Source: Pseudomonas sp. EpS/L25 (GTDB lineage: Bacteria; Pseudomonadota; Gammaproteobacteria; Pseudomonadales; Pseudomonadaceae). From it: DNA of 64,000 nt. Under the pieces are notes generated by a model. That model was not told the origin of the DNA and did not search any database. It worked only from the letters and a program-made list of their open reading frames with translations. Position 1 is the first letter of the stretch, and each line of letters begins with the position of its first letter. The translations under genes and the position numbers were made by a program. Where the stretch lies: contig NZ_LNUP01000015.1 in assembly GCF_001512295.1 (NCBI RefSeq), positions 405,058 through 469,057 of the forward strand. Direction: 5' to 3'. This document shows positions 52,631 to 64,000 of this stretch, in pieces.

Positions 52631-52715
52631 GGTCGTTGGCCTTCGGCGTGCGCCGGGCGCGCACTGCGATGAAAACCCGGCATTATCCGTGGCTGGCCCG
52701 ACCTTGCCAATGGTA

Positions 52716-52858
52716 GGAGCCTGTTCAACGTCTCGCGAGCTAGCGCCAAACAGGGCGAAAATGCCCGAGGAAGCGGAGTTTACGAGTGGTAAATGAGCAT
52801 TCCGAAGGCATTTTTTAACGCCGTTTGGCCGACGCGCAGCAGCCTTTGAACAGGCTCT
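52716..52858 (+). mobile_element. MITE-like foldback repeat, copy E
   Basis: About 143 bp with perfect 12-bp inverted ends GAGCCTGTTCAA (52717-52728) and TTGAACAGGCTC (52846-52857), then the core GAGGAAGCGGAGTTTACGAG and GGTAAATGAGCATTCCGAAG, and GCCGTTTGGCCGACGCGCAG near the right. It is the best-preserved copy. It ends 12 bases before the priA stop codon. Confidence 0.82.
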
Positions 52859-52870
52859 AAGCCGGTACCG

Positions 52871-55084
<2,214 letters not shown>

Positions 55085-55140
55085 GGCAAGACTCGCAGGC
55101 GTAAAGCCCGATGGTAGCAGACGGGCGGTGTGGGGGTTGC

Positions 55141-55168
55141 TTGCACGTCTTACCTGCTCTGGTATGAT
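55141..55168 (+). promoter_or_regulatory. candidate rpmE promoter
   Basis: TTGCAC (55141-55146), a 16-base spacer and TATGAT (55163-55168) lie about 75 bases ahead of rpmE. The -10 matches at five of six positions. The leader between could carry autogenous control, though none can be shown. Confidence 0.55.
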
Positions 55169-55241
55169 TCTCAGCCCAAATCTGTGCGGTATCCGGCAAT
55201 GGCGCCGGGTGGCGGCACAGCTAGACCCCGAGGATAGCCCC

Positions 55242-55457
55242 ATGAAAGCTGACATCCATCCGCAGTACGACGCCATCGAAGCGACCTGCAGCTGCGGTAA
55301 CGTCATCAAGACCCGCTCCACCCTGAGCAAGAACATTCACCTGGACGTCTGCTCCGAATGCCATCCGTTCTACACCGGCAAGCAGAAAGTCCTGGACGCT
55401 GGCGGCCGTATCGACCGCTTCAAGCAGCGCTTCGGCGTGTTCGGCAGCAGCAAGTAA
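55242..55457 (+). CDS. rpmE: 50S ribosomal protein L31 (zinc-binding form)
   Basis: This 71-residue ribosomal protein starts [26 protein letters not shown] and carries the four-cysteine set CSCG and CSECH (about residues 16, 18, 37, 40), so it is the C+ zinc-containing L31. A zinc-free paralogue is expected elsewhere in the genome. The ATG at 55242 has GAGGAT upstream. Its stop TAA overlaps the ATG of the nuclease gene by one base, and its terminator lies within that gene. Confidence 0.96.
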   Translation: MKADIHPQYDAIEATCSCGNVIKTRSTLSKNIHLDVCSECHPFYTGKQKVLDAGGRIDRFKQRFGVFGSSK

Positions 55458-56284
55458 TGCTCTGCCGTCGACCATCTCCGTATGGCTCGACACTGAACAA
55501 GGCGTCCCTCTGGGGCGCCTTTTTCGTTTGGGCACTGGTTACGGCGCCTCAGGCCCTGGCCGCGGCATGTCCCCTGCTGCCGAATGGGCAGGAGGTGACG
55601 GTCCGGCAGGTGGTGGACGGCGATACCCTGCGCCTGGTCGACGGCCGCTCCGTGCGCCTGATTGGTGTCAATGCCCCCGAGCTGGGCAAGTCGGGCGGTA
55701 CGGCCCAGCCCTACGCCGAAGCCGCCCGGCGACGCCTGCAGGCGCTGGTCGAGGCCAGCGACGAGCGCCTCACGCTGGTCCCCGGTGTCGAGCAGGCCGA
55801 CCGCTTCGGCCGTACCCTGGCGCACCTTTATGATCGCCAGGGCCGCAATCTCGAAATGCAGCTGATCGCCGAAGGCCTCGGCTACGCGGTGGCCATCGCC
55901 CCCAACACCCGGCTGGCCGACTGCCAGGCCGCGGCGGAAGGCGCGGCGCGCAACGCACGCCTCGGCGTATGGAAGCAGGATCCGGCCATAGCCGCCACCC
56001 GTATCGCCGAAGGCGGTTTCGCCGTGGTGCAGGGTCGCCTGCAGGACGTCGAACGCAATCGCGGCGGCCTCTGGCTGCAGTTCGAAGGCGACCTGGTGGT
56101 CAATGTCCCCAATCGTTTCGTCGACGCCTTCGACGGCGTGCCGCTGCGGCAGTGGATCGGCCGCAACCTCGAGGCACGTGGCTGGATTTCCGATCGCAGC
56201 CGGCGCCAGGAAGCGGGGCGGGCACGCTGGCAGATGACCCTGAACGACCCGCGCATGCTCGGTCTGCGGGTTGAATCGTTTTAG
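55457..56284 (+). CDS. secreted thermonuclease-family nuclease
   Basis: This 275-residue protein has a signal peptide (about 1-34, hydrophobic WGAFFVWALVTAPQALA) and a staphylococcal-nuclease-like domain: VRQVVDGDTLRLVDGRSVRLIGVNAPELG and EQADRFGRTLAHLY with the catalytic Asp, Arg and Glu positions. A C-terminal extension (about 180-275) is typical of the Pseudomonas group. The ATG at 55457 overlaps the rpmE stop. An intrinsic terminator lies inside codons 15-23 of the signal peptide. Confidence 0.85.
   Translation: MLCRRPSPYGSTLNKASLWGAFFVWALVTAPQALAAACPLLPNGQEVTVRQVVDGDTLRLVDGRSVRLIGVNAPELGKSGGTAQPYAEAARRRLQALVEASDERLTLVPGVEQADRFGRTLAHLYDRQGRNLEMQLIAEGLGYAVAIAPNTRLADCQAAAEGAARNARLGVWKQDPAIAATRIAEGGFAVVQGRLQDVERNRGGLWLQFEGDLVVNVPNRFVDAFDGVPLRQWIGRNLEARGWISDRSRRQEAGRARWQMTLNDPRMLGLRVESF
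55499..55526 (+). terminator. intrinsic terminator of rpmE inside the nuclease signal-peptide codons
   Basis: AAGGCGTCCC pairs with GGGGCGCCTT around a TCT loop (ten pairs, one G-U), followed by a T-run (TTTTTC, 55520-55525). It lies about 40 bases after the rpmE stop and encodes NKASLWGAFF of the nuclease. Confidence 0.78.
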
Positions 56285-56396
56285 CCGAAAGTCGTATTGC
56301 GATTGATTTCAGGCAGGTGGCCGATTGCTTGTGGCACCTTGAGTCTTTGCGTATTCTCGCCCGACCCAAGACCCACACCACGCGGATATACCAATA

Positions 56397-57665
56397 ATGT
56401 CTGATCTCAAAACCGCCGCCCTCGAATACCACGCCCAGCCGCGCCCCGGTAAACTCAGCGTCGAGCTGACCAAGCCCACCGCAACCGCCCGTGACCTGTC
56501 CCTGGCCTACAGTCCCGGCGTCGCCGAACCGGTCCGCGAGATCGGCCGCGATCCGGAACTGGCCTACCGCTACACCGGCAAGGGCAACCTGGTCGCCGTG
56601 ATTTCCGACGGCACCGCCATTCTCGGCCTGGGCAACCTCGGCCCGCTGGCCTCCAAGCCGGTGATGGAAGGCAAGGGCGTGCTGTTCAAGCGCTTCGCCG
56701 GTGTGGACGTCTTCGACATCGAGGTCGACGCCGAGAGCCCCCAGGCCTTCATCGATACCGTCAAGCGCATCTCCATCACCTTCGGCGGCATCAACCTGGA
56801 AGATATCAAGGCACCCGAGTGCTTCGAGATCGAGCGCGCCCTGATCGAGCAGTGCGACATCCCGGTCTTCCACGATGACCAGCACGGCACCGCCATCGTC
56901 ACCGCCGCCGGCATGCTCAACGCCCTGGAAATCGCCGGCAAGCGCCTGGAAGACGCCAAGATCGTCTGCCTGGGCGCCGGTGCCGCCGCCATCTCCTGCA
57001 TGCGCCTGCTGGCGAGCATGGGTGCCAAGGTCGAGAACATCTACATGGTCGACCGCCAGGGCGTGGTCCACAGCGGCCGCAACGACCTGAACCAGTACAA
57101 GGCGGCCTTCGCCACCGAGACCAGCAAGCGCACCCTGGACGACGCCCTCGAGGGTGCCGATGTCTTTGTCGGGCTGTCCGGTCCGAACCTGCTGTCGGCC
57201 GAAGGCCTCAAGCGCATGGCGGCCAACCCCATCGTCTTCGCCTGCTCCAACCCGGATCCGGAAATCACCCCCGAGCTGGCCCACGCCACCCGCGACGACG
57301 TGATCATGGCCACCGGCCGTTCCGACTATCCGAACCAGGTCAACAACGTCCTGGGCTTCCCCTTCATCTTCCGTGGTGCCCTGGACGTCCGCGCCCGGGT
57401 CATCAACGAAGAGATGAAGATCGCTGCCGCCCTGGCCCTGCGTGACCTGGCCAAGCTGCCGGTGCCCAAGGAAGTCTGCGCGGCCTATAACGTCGACAGC
57501 CTGAGCTTCGGTCGCGAGTACATCATTCCCAAGCCGATGGACGCGCGTCTGATCACCCTGGTATCCGATGCCGTGGCCAAGGCCGCCATCGAGACCGGGG
57601 TCGCCACACTGCCCTACCCGGCGAACTATCCGCTGAAGTCGGTGGACGACGTCTTCGCCAAGTAA
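56397..57665 (+). CDS. maeB: NADP-dependent malic enzyme
   Basis: This 422-residue enzyme oxidatively decarboxylates malate to pyruvate. It has LAYSPGVAEPVREIGRDPE at the N-terminus, the catalytic region FDIEVDAESPQAFIDTVK, VFHDDQHGTAIVTAAG, and the cofactor loop VCLGAGAAAISCMRLLASMGA near residue 185. It lacks the C-terminal phosphotransacetylase-like domain of the long enteric MaeB, as I recall for its Pseudomonas orthologue. The ribosome site ahead of the ATG is weak. Confidence 0.92.
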   Translation: MSDLKTAALEYHAQPRPGKLSVELTKPTATARDLSLAYSPGVAEPVREIGRDPELAYRYTGKGNLVAVISDGTAILGLGNLGPLASKPVMEGKGVLFKRFAGVDVFDIEVDAESPQAFIDTVKRISITFGGINLEDIKAPECFEIERALIEQCDIPVFHDDQHGTAIVTAAGMLNALEIAGKRLEDAKIVCLGAGAAAISCMRLLASMGAKVENIYMVDRQGVVHSGRNDLNQYKAAFATETSKRTLDDALEGADVFVGLSGPNLLSAEGLKRMAANPIVFACSNPDPEITPELAHATRDDVIMATGRSDYPNQVNNVLGFPFIFRGALDVRARVINEEMKIAAALALRDLAKLPVPKEVCAAYNVDSLSFGREYIIPKPMDARLITLVSDAVAKAAIETGVATLPYPANYPLKSVDDVFAK

Positions 57666-57674
57666 GTCCTGGTG

Positions 57675-57710
57675 CAATAAAAAACCCCGCCTCGGCGGGG
57701 TTTTTTATTG
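57675..57710. terminator. bidirectional intrinsic terminator between maeB and ponA
   Basis: CAATAAAAAA, CCCCGCC, loop TC, GGCGGGG and TTTTTTATTG form a near-perfect palindrome with A- and T-tracts on both sides of the GC stem. It closes both convergent genes. Confidence 0.94.
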
Positions 57711-57718
57711 GCCTGGGA

Positions 57719-60139
57719 TCAGAAGATGTCCATGGGCACGGTTTCGCTGGAGGGCAGCGGCGTACCGGGCGCCACACCGGGCGGCAGCTCGTCCAGGCTG
57801 GGCGGAGTGTCCTCGCTCTTGAACAGCTCGAAGTAGGCGTTGGGCGTGCCAGGCGGCGCCGCACGGCCGGTGGTGGGATCGACCCGGATGGAAACGATGC
57901 CGTCCGGCTCCTTGAGCTGATGCGGCGGCTTGTCCTTGAGCGCGGCGCCCATGTAGCTCATCCAGATCGGCAGGGCGACGGTACCGCCGAATTCCTGGCG
58001 GCCCAGGGTGTCGGGCTGGTCGAAGCCCGCCCAAACCGTGGTCACGTAGTCGCCGTTGTAGCCGGAGAACCAGGTGTCCTTGGATTCGTTGGTGGTGCCG
58101 GTCTTGCCGGCCAGGTCGTTGCGTCCCAGTTCCAGCGCCTTGCGGCCTGTGCCGCGCTTGATCACGTCCTGCAGCATGCTGTTCATGATGTAGGCATTGC
58201 GCGGGTCGATCACCTGGGGCGCGAACACCGGGGCCGGATTGGCGGGATCCGCCGTTGCGGTATCCGCCGCCGGCGTGACCTGGACGTCCGCCGCCGCCTG
58301 TGCCTGGGGCTGCTGGGGGACACGCGGCGGTGCGGCCCGATAGACCACCTTGCCGTCACGATCGGCCACATGGTCGACCACGTAGGGCGTCACCTTGTAG
58401 CCCTCGTTGGCGAATACCGACCAGCCGGTGGCCACTTCCAGGGGGGTCAGGCCCGGGGTGCCCAGGGCGAGGGACAGGTTGCGCGGCAACTGGTCTCGCT
58501 CGAAGCCGAAGCGGCTGACGTAGTCCAGGGCATAGTCGATGCCGATGGCCTGCAGTACGCGGATGGACACCAGGTTGCGCGAGCGATAGAGCGCCTCGCG
58601 CAGCCGGATCGGGCCGAGGAAGGTGTTGTTGTCGTTCTTCGGGCGCCAGGCTTCGTCGGGATTCTCGTCCATGAAGACGATGGGTGCATCGTTGACCAGG
58701 CTGGCCGCGGTGAAGCCCTTTTCCAGCGCCGCGCTGTAAATGAACGGCTTGAAGCTGGAGCCAGGCTGGCGCCGCGCCTGGGTCGCCCGGTTGTAGTTGC
58801 TCTGTTCGAAGGAGAAGCCACCGATCAGGGCGCGAATGGCGCCATCCTGCGGGTCGAGGGACACCAGGGCGCTCTGCGCCTTGGGGATCTGCGAGAACTT
58901 CAAGCTGCCGTCAGCCTGGCGCTGCACGCGAACCAGGTCGCCGACCTTGACCACATCGGCGGGGCCATTCGGGCGAGGGCCCAGGCTGTTGGCGCTGAGA
59001 TAGGGGCGGGCCCACTTCATGGACTCCCAGGACACGGCCTCTTCCTTGCCTTCGCGGGTCATGACCAGGATGCCGCTCTTCTCCACCTGGGTGACCACGG
59101 CCGGGTCCTGGCCGCCGACGATGCGCTGCTTCTGGACCAGGGCGGCCCACTCGGCGCGACTCTGGTTCGGCCACTGGGCCTCGGGGCCGCGATAGCCGTG
59201 GCGGCGGTCGTAGTCGGTCAGGCCGTCGCGCACGGCCTCGAAGGCGGAAGTCTGCAGCCGGCTGTCGATGGTGGTGTAGACCTGATAGCCGTCGGTGTAG
59301 GCGTCGCCGCCGTAGCGCCCGACCATCTCCGCCCGTGCCATCTCGGCGATGTAGGGGGCATTGAGTTCCGGCACGGCGACGTGGTGATAGGCCTCGAGCG
59401 GCTCGGCGATGCCGGCCTGGTAGGCCGCCTGGTCGATGTAGCCGAGCTTGAACATGCGTTCGAGAATCCAGTTGCGTCTTTCCAGGCTACGCTCAGGGTT
59501 AGCGACCGGGTTGTAACGCGACGGCGCCTTGGGCAGGCCGGCGATCATCGCCATCTGGGCGATGGTCAGGTCCTTGATGGATTTGCCGTAGTAGACCTGG
59601 GCGGCGGCCTCGATGCCGTAGGCGCGGTTGCCCAGGTAGATCTTGTTGACGTAGAGCTCGAGGATCTCGTCCTTGGTCAGTTGGCGCTCGATTTGCAGGG
59701 CCAACAGAATCTCGGTGAATTTGCGCGAGAAGCTACGCTCGCTGGTAAGGAAGTAGTTCTTGGCGACCTGCATGGTAATGGTGCTGCCGCCGGTCTGGAT
59801 GTGTCCCGTCTTGACCAGCTGACTCACCGCGCGCATCAGGCTTTTCACATCGACGCCATAATGGTTGGCGAAGTTGTCGTCTTCGGCGGAGAGCAAGGCA
59901 TGGATGAAATCGGGCGGAATTTCGCTGAAGCGCAGCGGCGAGCGGCGCATCTCACCGAATTCGGCGATGAGTTTGCCATCGGCGCTGTACACCCGCAGCG
60001 GGATCTGCAGCTGGACGTTACGCAGGGCGTCGATGGAGGGCAGGCTGGGGCTAAGGTAGAGGAAGGCGCCGCTCAGGCCCAGCAACAGGCTGCAGACCAG
60101 GGCGACCAGCGACCACCAGAAAAACTTCAGAACACGCAT
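57719..60139 (-). CDS. ponA: penicillin-binding protein 1A (bifunctional)
   Basis: This 806-residue inner-membrane enzyme polymerises and crosslinks peptidoglycan. It has one TM helix (about 5-30), a glycosyltransferase domain (50-230, catalytic E86 in LLSAEDDNFANHYG, GGSTITMQVAKN), an OB-like insertion (about 320-425) and a transpeptidase domain with the serine in QPGSSFKPF near residue 465 and KTGTT near 690. ATG at 60139 is used; a TTG one codon earlier is less likely. It is divergent from pilM, the usual pseudomonad arrangement. Confidence 0.96.
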   Translation of the reverse strand: MRVLKFFWWSLVALVCSLLLGLSGAFLYLSPSLPSIDALRNVQLQIPLRVYSADGKLIAEFGEMRRSPLRFSEIPPDFIHALLSAEDDNFANHYGVDVKSLMRAVSQLVKTGHIQTGGSTITMQVAKNYFLTSERSFSRKFTEILLALQIERQLTKDEILELYVNKIYLGNRAYGIEAAAQVYYGKSIKDLTIAQMAMIAGLPKAPSRYNPVANPERSLERRNWILERMFKLGYIDQAAYQAGIAEPLEAYHHVAVPELNAPYIAEMARAEMVGRYGGDAYTDGYQVYTTIDSRLQTSAFEAVRDGLTDYDRRHGYRGPEAQWPNQSRAEWAALVQKQRIVGGQDPAVVTQVEKSGILVMTREGKEEAVSWESMKWARPYLSANSLGPRPNGPADVVKVGDLVRVQRQADGSLKFSQIPKAQSALVSLDPQDGAIRALIGGFSFEQSNYNRATQARRQPGSSFKPFIYSAALEKGFTAASLVNDAPIVFMDENPDEAWRPKNDNNTFLGPIRLREALYRSRNLVSIRVLQAIGIDYALDYVSRFGFERDQLPRNLSLALGTPGLTPLEVATGWSVFANEGYKVTPYVVDHVADRDGKVVYRAAPPRVPQQPQAQAAADVQVTPAADTATADPANPAPVFAPQVIDPRNAYIMNSMLQDVIKRGTGRKALELGRNDLAGKTGTTNESKDTWFSGYNGDYVTTVWAGFDQPDTLGRQEFGGTVALPIWMSYMGAALKDKPPHQLKEPDGIVSIRVDPTTGRAAPPGTPNAYFELFKSEDTPPSLDELPPGVAPGTPLPSSETVPMDIF

Positions 60140-60205
60140 CAAGAGACTTTTCGAATGGAAAGAGGGAAAGGGCGACAGGTGACGGTCAGCCTACACGGCG
60201 TCGCC

Positions 60206-60265
60206 ATTATAGGCGCGTTTGGCGGTTGGCCGCTATTTGCTCGGGTGTCAAGTCTGTTATCTAAT
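60206..60265. promoter_or_regulatory. divergent ponA / pilM promoters
   Basis: Rightward, TTGCTC (60237-60242), a 17-base spacer and TCTAAT (60260-60265) point to pilM. Leftward, a perfect TATAAT (60211-60206) points to ponA, though its -35 is unclear. The two overlap, so polymerase at one may hinder the other. Confidence 0.5.
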
Positions 60266-60297
60266 GCGCGTCCGCGGAACACCACCGTCGCTCATAG

Positions 60298-61371
<1,074 letters not shown>

Positions 61372-61965
61372 ATGGCCCGCATCAACCTCTTGCCCTGGCG
61401 GGAGCAGCTGCGCGAAGAAAGGCGCAAGCAGTTCCTGGTGATCCTGGGCGGCATCTTCGTGCTGTCGTGCGGCGCCGTGTTCCTGGCCGATCAGTACCTG
61501 TCCGGGGAAATCGCCCGGCAGGAGGCACGCAATGCCTTCATCCAGCAGAACATCGCCCAACTGGACGTGCGCATCAAGGAGATCAGCGAACTCAAGACCC
61601 GGCGCCAGCAGCTGTTGGCGCGGATGAAGATCATCCAGGACCTGCAGGGCAACCGCCCGGTCATCGGCCATGTGTTCGATCAACTGGTGCGGACGCTGCC
61701 GGACGGCGTGTTCTTCCGCGAGCTGAAGATGCAGGGCGACACCCTGTCGATCAGTGGCGAGGCGGAATCCAATAACCGGGTCTCCAACCTGATGCGTAAC
61801 CTGGATGCCTCGGACTGGTTCGCCTCGCCTACGCTGATCGAGGTGAAGGCGACCACCGCGGGTGCGGTGGACCAGGCCAACACCTTCCAGCTCACCGTCA
61901 AGCAGACCCAGCCCGGTGGTCCTGCGCCCACGCCGGCACCGCTCGCCAAGGGAGGCAAACCATGA
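61372..61965 (+). CDS. pilN: type IV pilus alignment protein PilN
   Basis: This 197-residue inner-membrane protein begins MARINLLPWREQLREERRKQF, the INLLPWR motif that inserts into PilM, followed by a TM helix (about 22-44) and a periplasmic ferredoxin-like domain with a coiled coil. It pairs with PilO. Its first base follows the pilM stop directly and its end overlaps pilO by four bases. Confidence 0.95.
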   Translation: MARINLLPWREQLREERRKQFLVILGGIFVLSCGAVFLADQYLSGEIARQEARNAFIQQNIAQLDVRIKEISELKTRRQQLLARMKIIQDLQGNRPVIGHVFDQLVRTLPDGVFFRELKMQGDTLSISGEAESNNRVSNLMRNLDASDWFASPTLIEVKATTAGAVDQANTFQLTVKQTQPGGPAPTPAPLAKGGKP

Positions 61966-62612
61966 GTCTCGCCGATTCCCTGGCCGGTCTGCGCAAGATC
62001 GACATCAATGACCTGGACTTCGAGAACCTCGGTTCCTGGCCCAAGCCGATCAAGGTCATCGCCTGTCTGCTGATTGTGCTGGTGGTGCTGCTGCTCGGCT
62101 ACCAGTTCCACCTCAGCGACATGGAAGCGCAGCTGGACAGCCAGAGGTCCCAGGAAGAGGCCCTCAAGCAGCAATACGCCAGCAAGGCCTTCCAGGCCGC
62201 CAACCTGGATGCCTACAAGCAGCAGATGGTGGAGATGGAGGAATCCTTCGGCGCCCTGCTGCGCCAATTGCCGGGCGACACCGAGGTGCCCGCGCTGCTG
62301 GAAGACATCACCCGTACCGGACTCGGCAGTGGTCTCGAGTTCGAGCAGATCAAGCTGCTGCCGGAGGTGACGCAGCAGTTCTATGTCGAGTTGCCGATCC
62401 AGATCACCGTCGTCGGTAGCTATCATGACCTGGCGACCTTCGTCAGCAGCGTGTCCAGCCTGCCGCGCATCGTCACCCTGCATGACTTCGATCTCAAACC
62501 AGTGGATGACAAGAATGCCAATGGCGGTTCCGTTTCCGGCGGCGGTGGCAAGTTGCGCATGAACGTCCTGGCCAAGACCTATCGCTACAACGACAAGGGG
62601 CTCGGCAAATGA
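61962..62612 (+). CDS. pilO: type IV pilus alignment protein PilO
   Basis: This 216-residue inner-membrane protein has a short cytoplasmic tail (SLADSLAGLRKIDINDLDFENLG), a TM helix (about 28-48, IKVIACLLIVLVVLLLGYQFH), a coiled coil (52-95) and a periplasmic ferredoxin-like domain. It dimerises with PilN and contacts PilP. It overlaps both neighbours by four bases, showing tight translational coupling. Confidence 0.95.
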   Translation: MSLADSLAGLRKIDINDLDFENLGSWPKPIKVIACLLIVLVVLLLGYQFHLSDMEAQLDSQRSQEEALKQQYASKAFQAANLDAYKQQMVEMEESFGALLRQLPGDTEVPALLEDITRTGLGSGLEFEQIKLLPEVTQQFYVELPIQITVVGSYHDLATFVSSVSSLPRIVTLHDFDLKPVDDKNANGGSVSGGGGKLRMNVLAKTYRYNDKGLGK

Positions 62613-63127
62613 GAACGCCCCTGTTGCTCTGCCTGCTGACCACCGTACTGGTCGGTTGCGGTTCCAGCGATACCAGCGATCTGCAGGCGTTCATGGACGA
62701 GACCCGTGCCAAGCCGCGGGGCTCCATCGAGCCGCTGCCGCAGTTTCGCGCCTACGAGCCCTTCACCTATGCCGCAGCCGCACTGCGCAGCCCCTTCCAG
62801 GCACCGGTACGCATCGATCCCACGGTACGCCAGCGCGGTACCGGCAACATCAAGCCGGACGTGAATCGGCCCAAGCAGTTTCTCGAAGGCTTCAATATCG
62901 AAACCTTCAGCATGGTGGGCATCCTGGCCAATGCCAGTGGCCGCTATGCGCTGGTCAACGGTGCCGGAGGCGTGCATCGCGTCAAGGTAGGGGATTACCT
63001 GGGGCGTAACGACGGACGCATCACCAAGATTACCGACGGTGAGATCGACGTGATCGAAATCGTCCCGGATGGCGAGGGTGGCTGGCTGGAACGGCCGCGC
63101 ACCATCACCTTGAAGGAAAAGACTTAA
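62609..63127 (+). CDS. pilP: type IV pilus lipoprotein PilP
   Basis: This 172-residue inner-membrane lipoprotein has a signal ending VLVGC (lipidated Cys17), a flexible segment (about 20-75) that binds PilNO, and a C-terminal beta domain (90-170: FNIETFSMVGILANASGRYALVNGAGGVHRVKVGDYLGRNDGRI) that contacts PilQ. It links the inner complex to the secretin. pilQ starts directly after the stop. Confidence 0.95.
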   Translation: MRTPLLLCLLTTVLVGCGSSDTSDLQAFMDETRAKPRGSIEPLPQFRAYEPFTYAAAALRSPFQAPVRIDPTVRQRGTGNIKPDVNRPKQFLEGFNIETFSMVGILANASGRYALVNGAGGVHRVKVGDYLGRNDGRITKITDGEIDVIEIVPDGEGGWLERPRTITLKEKT

Positions 63128-64000
63128 ATGGGCAGGGCGAGCACTGTGAACACTACTATCGCGGGACGACTGGGACTGGGCCTGGCCCTGCTGCTGAGCA
63201 GCCTGGCCGGCCAGGTCCTGGCGGCGGATCTGCAGGCCTTGAACGTCGCCTCCCTGCCCGGGGATCGCGTCGAGCTCAAGCTGACCTTCGACCAGCCGGT
63301 CGCCGTGCCCAAGGGCTATACCATCGAGCAGCCGGCGCGCATCGCCCTGGACCTGCCTGGGGTCTCCAACAAGCTGGGTACCAAGAGCCGCGACCTGGGC
63401 AACGGCAATGCTCGCAGCGTGACGGTGGTCGAGGCGGGCAACCGCACCCGGCTGATCATCAACCTCACCAATCTGGCCAGCTACGATACCCGCGTCGACG
63501 GGCGCAATCTCTTCGTCACCATCGGTGGCACGGCGGGCGGTCAGACGGCCGCCGCCCAGGGTGGCCTGACGCCCAATCTGCCGCGCGCTGCCGCTCCCGC
63601 CACCGTGACCGCCCCGACGACGGGCGGCGTGGCACGGACGGTCTCGCCAGCCACCCCGGCGACGTCCAGCGTGGCGGCCATGACCGCTGCCCGGCCGCAA
63701 CTGCGTGGCAAGGCGATCCGCCATATCGATTTCCAACGGGGTCCCCAGGGTGAGGGCAACGTGGTCATCGACCTGAGCGAGACCGGCATCAATCCGGACA
63801 TCCAGGAGCAGGGCGGCAAGATCCGCCTGGCCTTCGCCGGTACCCAGTTGCCCGAGGAATTGCGTGTGCGGCTGGACGTCAAGGATTTCGCCACCCCGGT
63901 GCAGTTCGTCAATGCCTCGGCTGACAGCAGCGGCGCCTCCATCGTCATCGAGCCGACCGGAACCTACGACTACCTGGCCTACCAGACCAACAATCGCCTG
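63128..64000 (+). CDS. pilQ: type IV pilus secretin PilQ (5' part, cut by window end)
   Basis: The first 291 codons are present and the frame is open to the window edge. A signal peptide (RLGLGLALLLSSLAGQVLA) is followed by a first AMIN domain (about 30-140: LPGDRVELKLTFDQPVAVPKGYTIEQPARIALDLPG), an Ala/Thr/Pro-rich linker, a second AMIN domain (about 190-270: KAIRHIDFQRGPQGEGNVVIDLSE) and the start of the next domain. AMIN domains bind peptidoglycan; the secretin pore lies beyond the window. ATG at 63128 or GTG at 63146 could be the start. Confidence 0.95.
   Translation, partial: MGRASTVNTTIAGRLGLGLALLLSSLAGQVLAADLQALNVASLPGDRVELKLTFDQPVAVPKGYTIEQPARIALDLPGVSNKLGTKSRDLGNGNARSVTVVEAGNRTRLIINLTNLASYDTRVDGRNLFVTIGGTAGGQTAAAQGGLTPNLPRAAAPATVTAPTTGGVARTVSPATPATSSVAAMTAARPQLRGKAIRHIDFQRGPQGEGNVVIDLSETGINPDIQEQGGKIRLAFAGTQLPEELRVRLDVKDFATPVQFVNASADSSGASIVIEPTGTYDYLAYQTNNRL

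Overview
This 64 kb window is GC-rich bacterial chromosome. Gene content and order point to the genus Pseudomonas: retS next to purD-purH-fis-dusB, accBC-aroQ-dsbD-gcbA, an SAH riboswitch ahead of ahcY-metF, opgGH-rsmE-tatCBA-hisEI-ubiB-ubiJ-ubiE-hslUV, and ponA divergent from pilMNOPQ. Compared from memory with P. aeruginosa PAO1, it joins blocks that lie around PA4642-PA4656, PA0428-PA0432, PA4839-PA4856 and PA5040-PA5080. The polyhydroxyalkanoate (pha) cluster expected between the hslU side and the ubiE side is absent, so a PHA-negative lineage such as the P. oryzihabitans/psychrotolerans group is possible; the species is inference. I see no prophage, CRISPR array, toxin-antitoxin or defence genes, rRNA or tRNA. 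Almost every gene is a recognisable core gene.

Layout. 50-6784: FAD oxidoreductase, TIGR01777 epimerase, hemH, uraA-upp (pyrimidine salvage), hpt (purine salvage), a cupin and a small conserved protein. 6908-11288: rhlE, metF and ahcY, the last behind an SAH riboswitch. 11605-19191: acyl-CoA thioesterase, retS, purD, purH, fis, dusB. 19348-27996: zinc-ribbon membrane protein, prmA, accC-accB, aroQ, dsbD, gcbA. 28249-33694: DUF2333 protein, NUDIX hydrolase, yciH, speA, two lipoproteins, YbhB-like protein. 33874-43494: nicotinamidase-like hydrolase, pip-dtd, opgGH, rsmE, tatABC, hisIE. 43828-50854: ubiquinone genes ubiB-ubiJ-ubiE, a PHA-region protein, a DUF971 protein, hslVU and a SPOR protein. 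50873-60139: argS, priA, rpmE, a nuclease, maeB, ponA. 60307-64000: the type IV pilus alignment operon pilMNOP and the 5' part of pilQ.

The main non-coding interest lies between genes. (1) A dispersed, MITE-like foldback repeat family has five copies (20834, 21944, 43526, 49989, 52716) sharing a core, and four copies sit directly against the stop codon of a leftward gene. (2) A different foldback element at 33701-33892 has perfect 18-bp ends and outer arms that duplicate, in inverted form, the last codons of the adjacent gene. (3) A REP cluster lies at 47661-47935. (4) The SAH riboswitch has covarying pseudoknot pairs. (5) hslVU has a near-consensus heat-shock promoter. (6) The rpmE terminator lies inside the signal-peptide codons of the next gene. 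None of these amounts to a clearly new protein system; the repeat family and the mirrored gene ends are the least explained signals.
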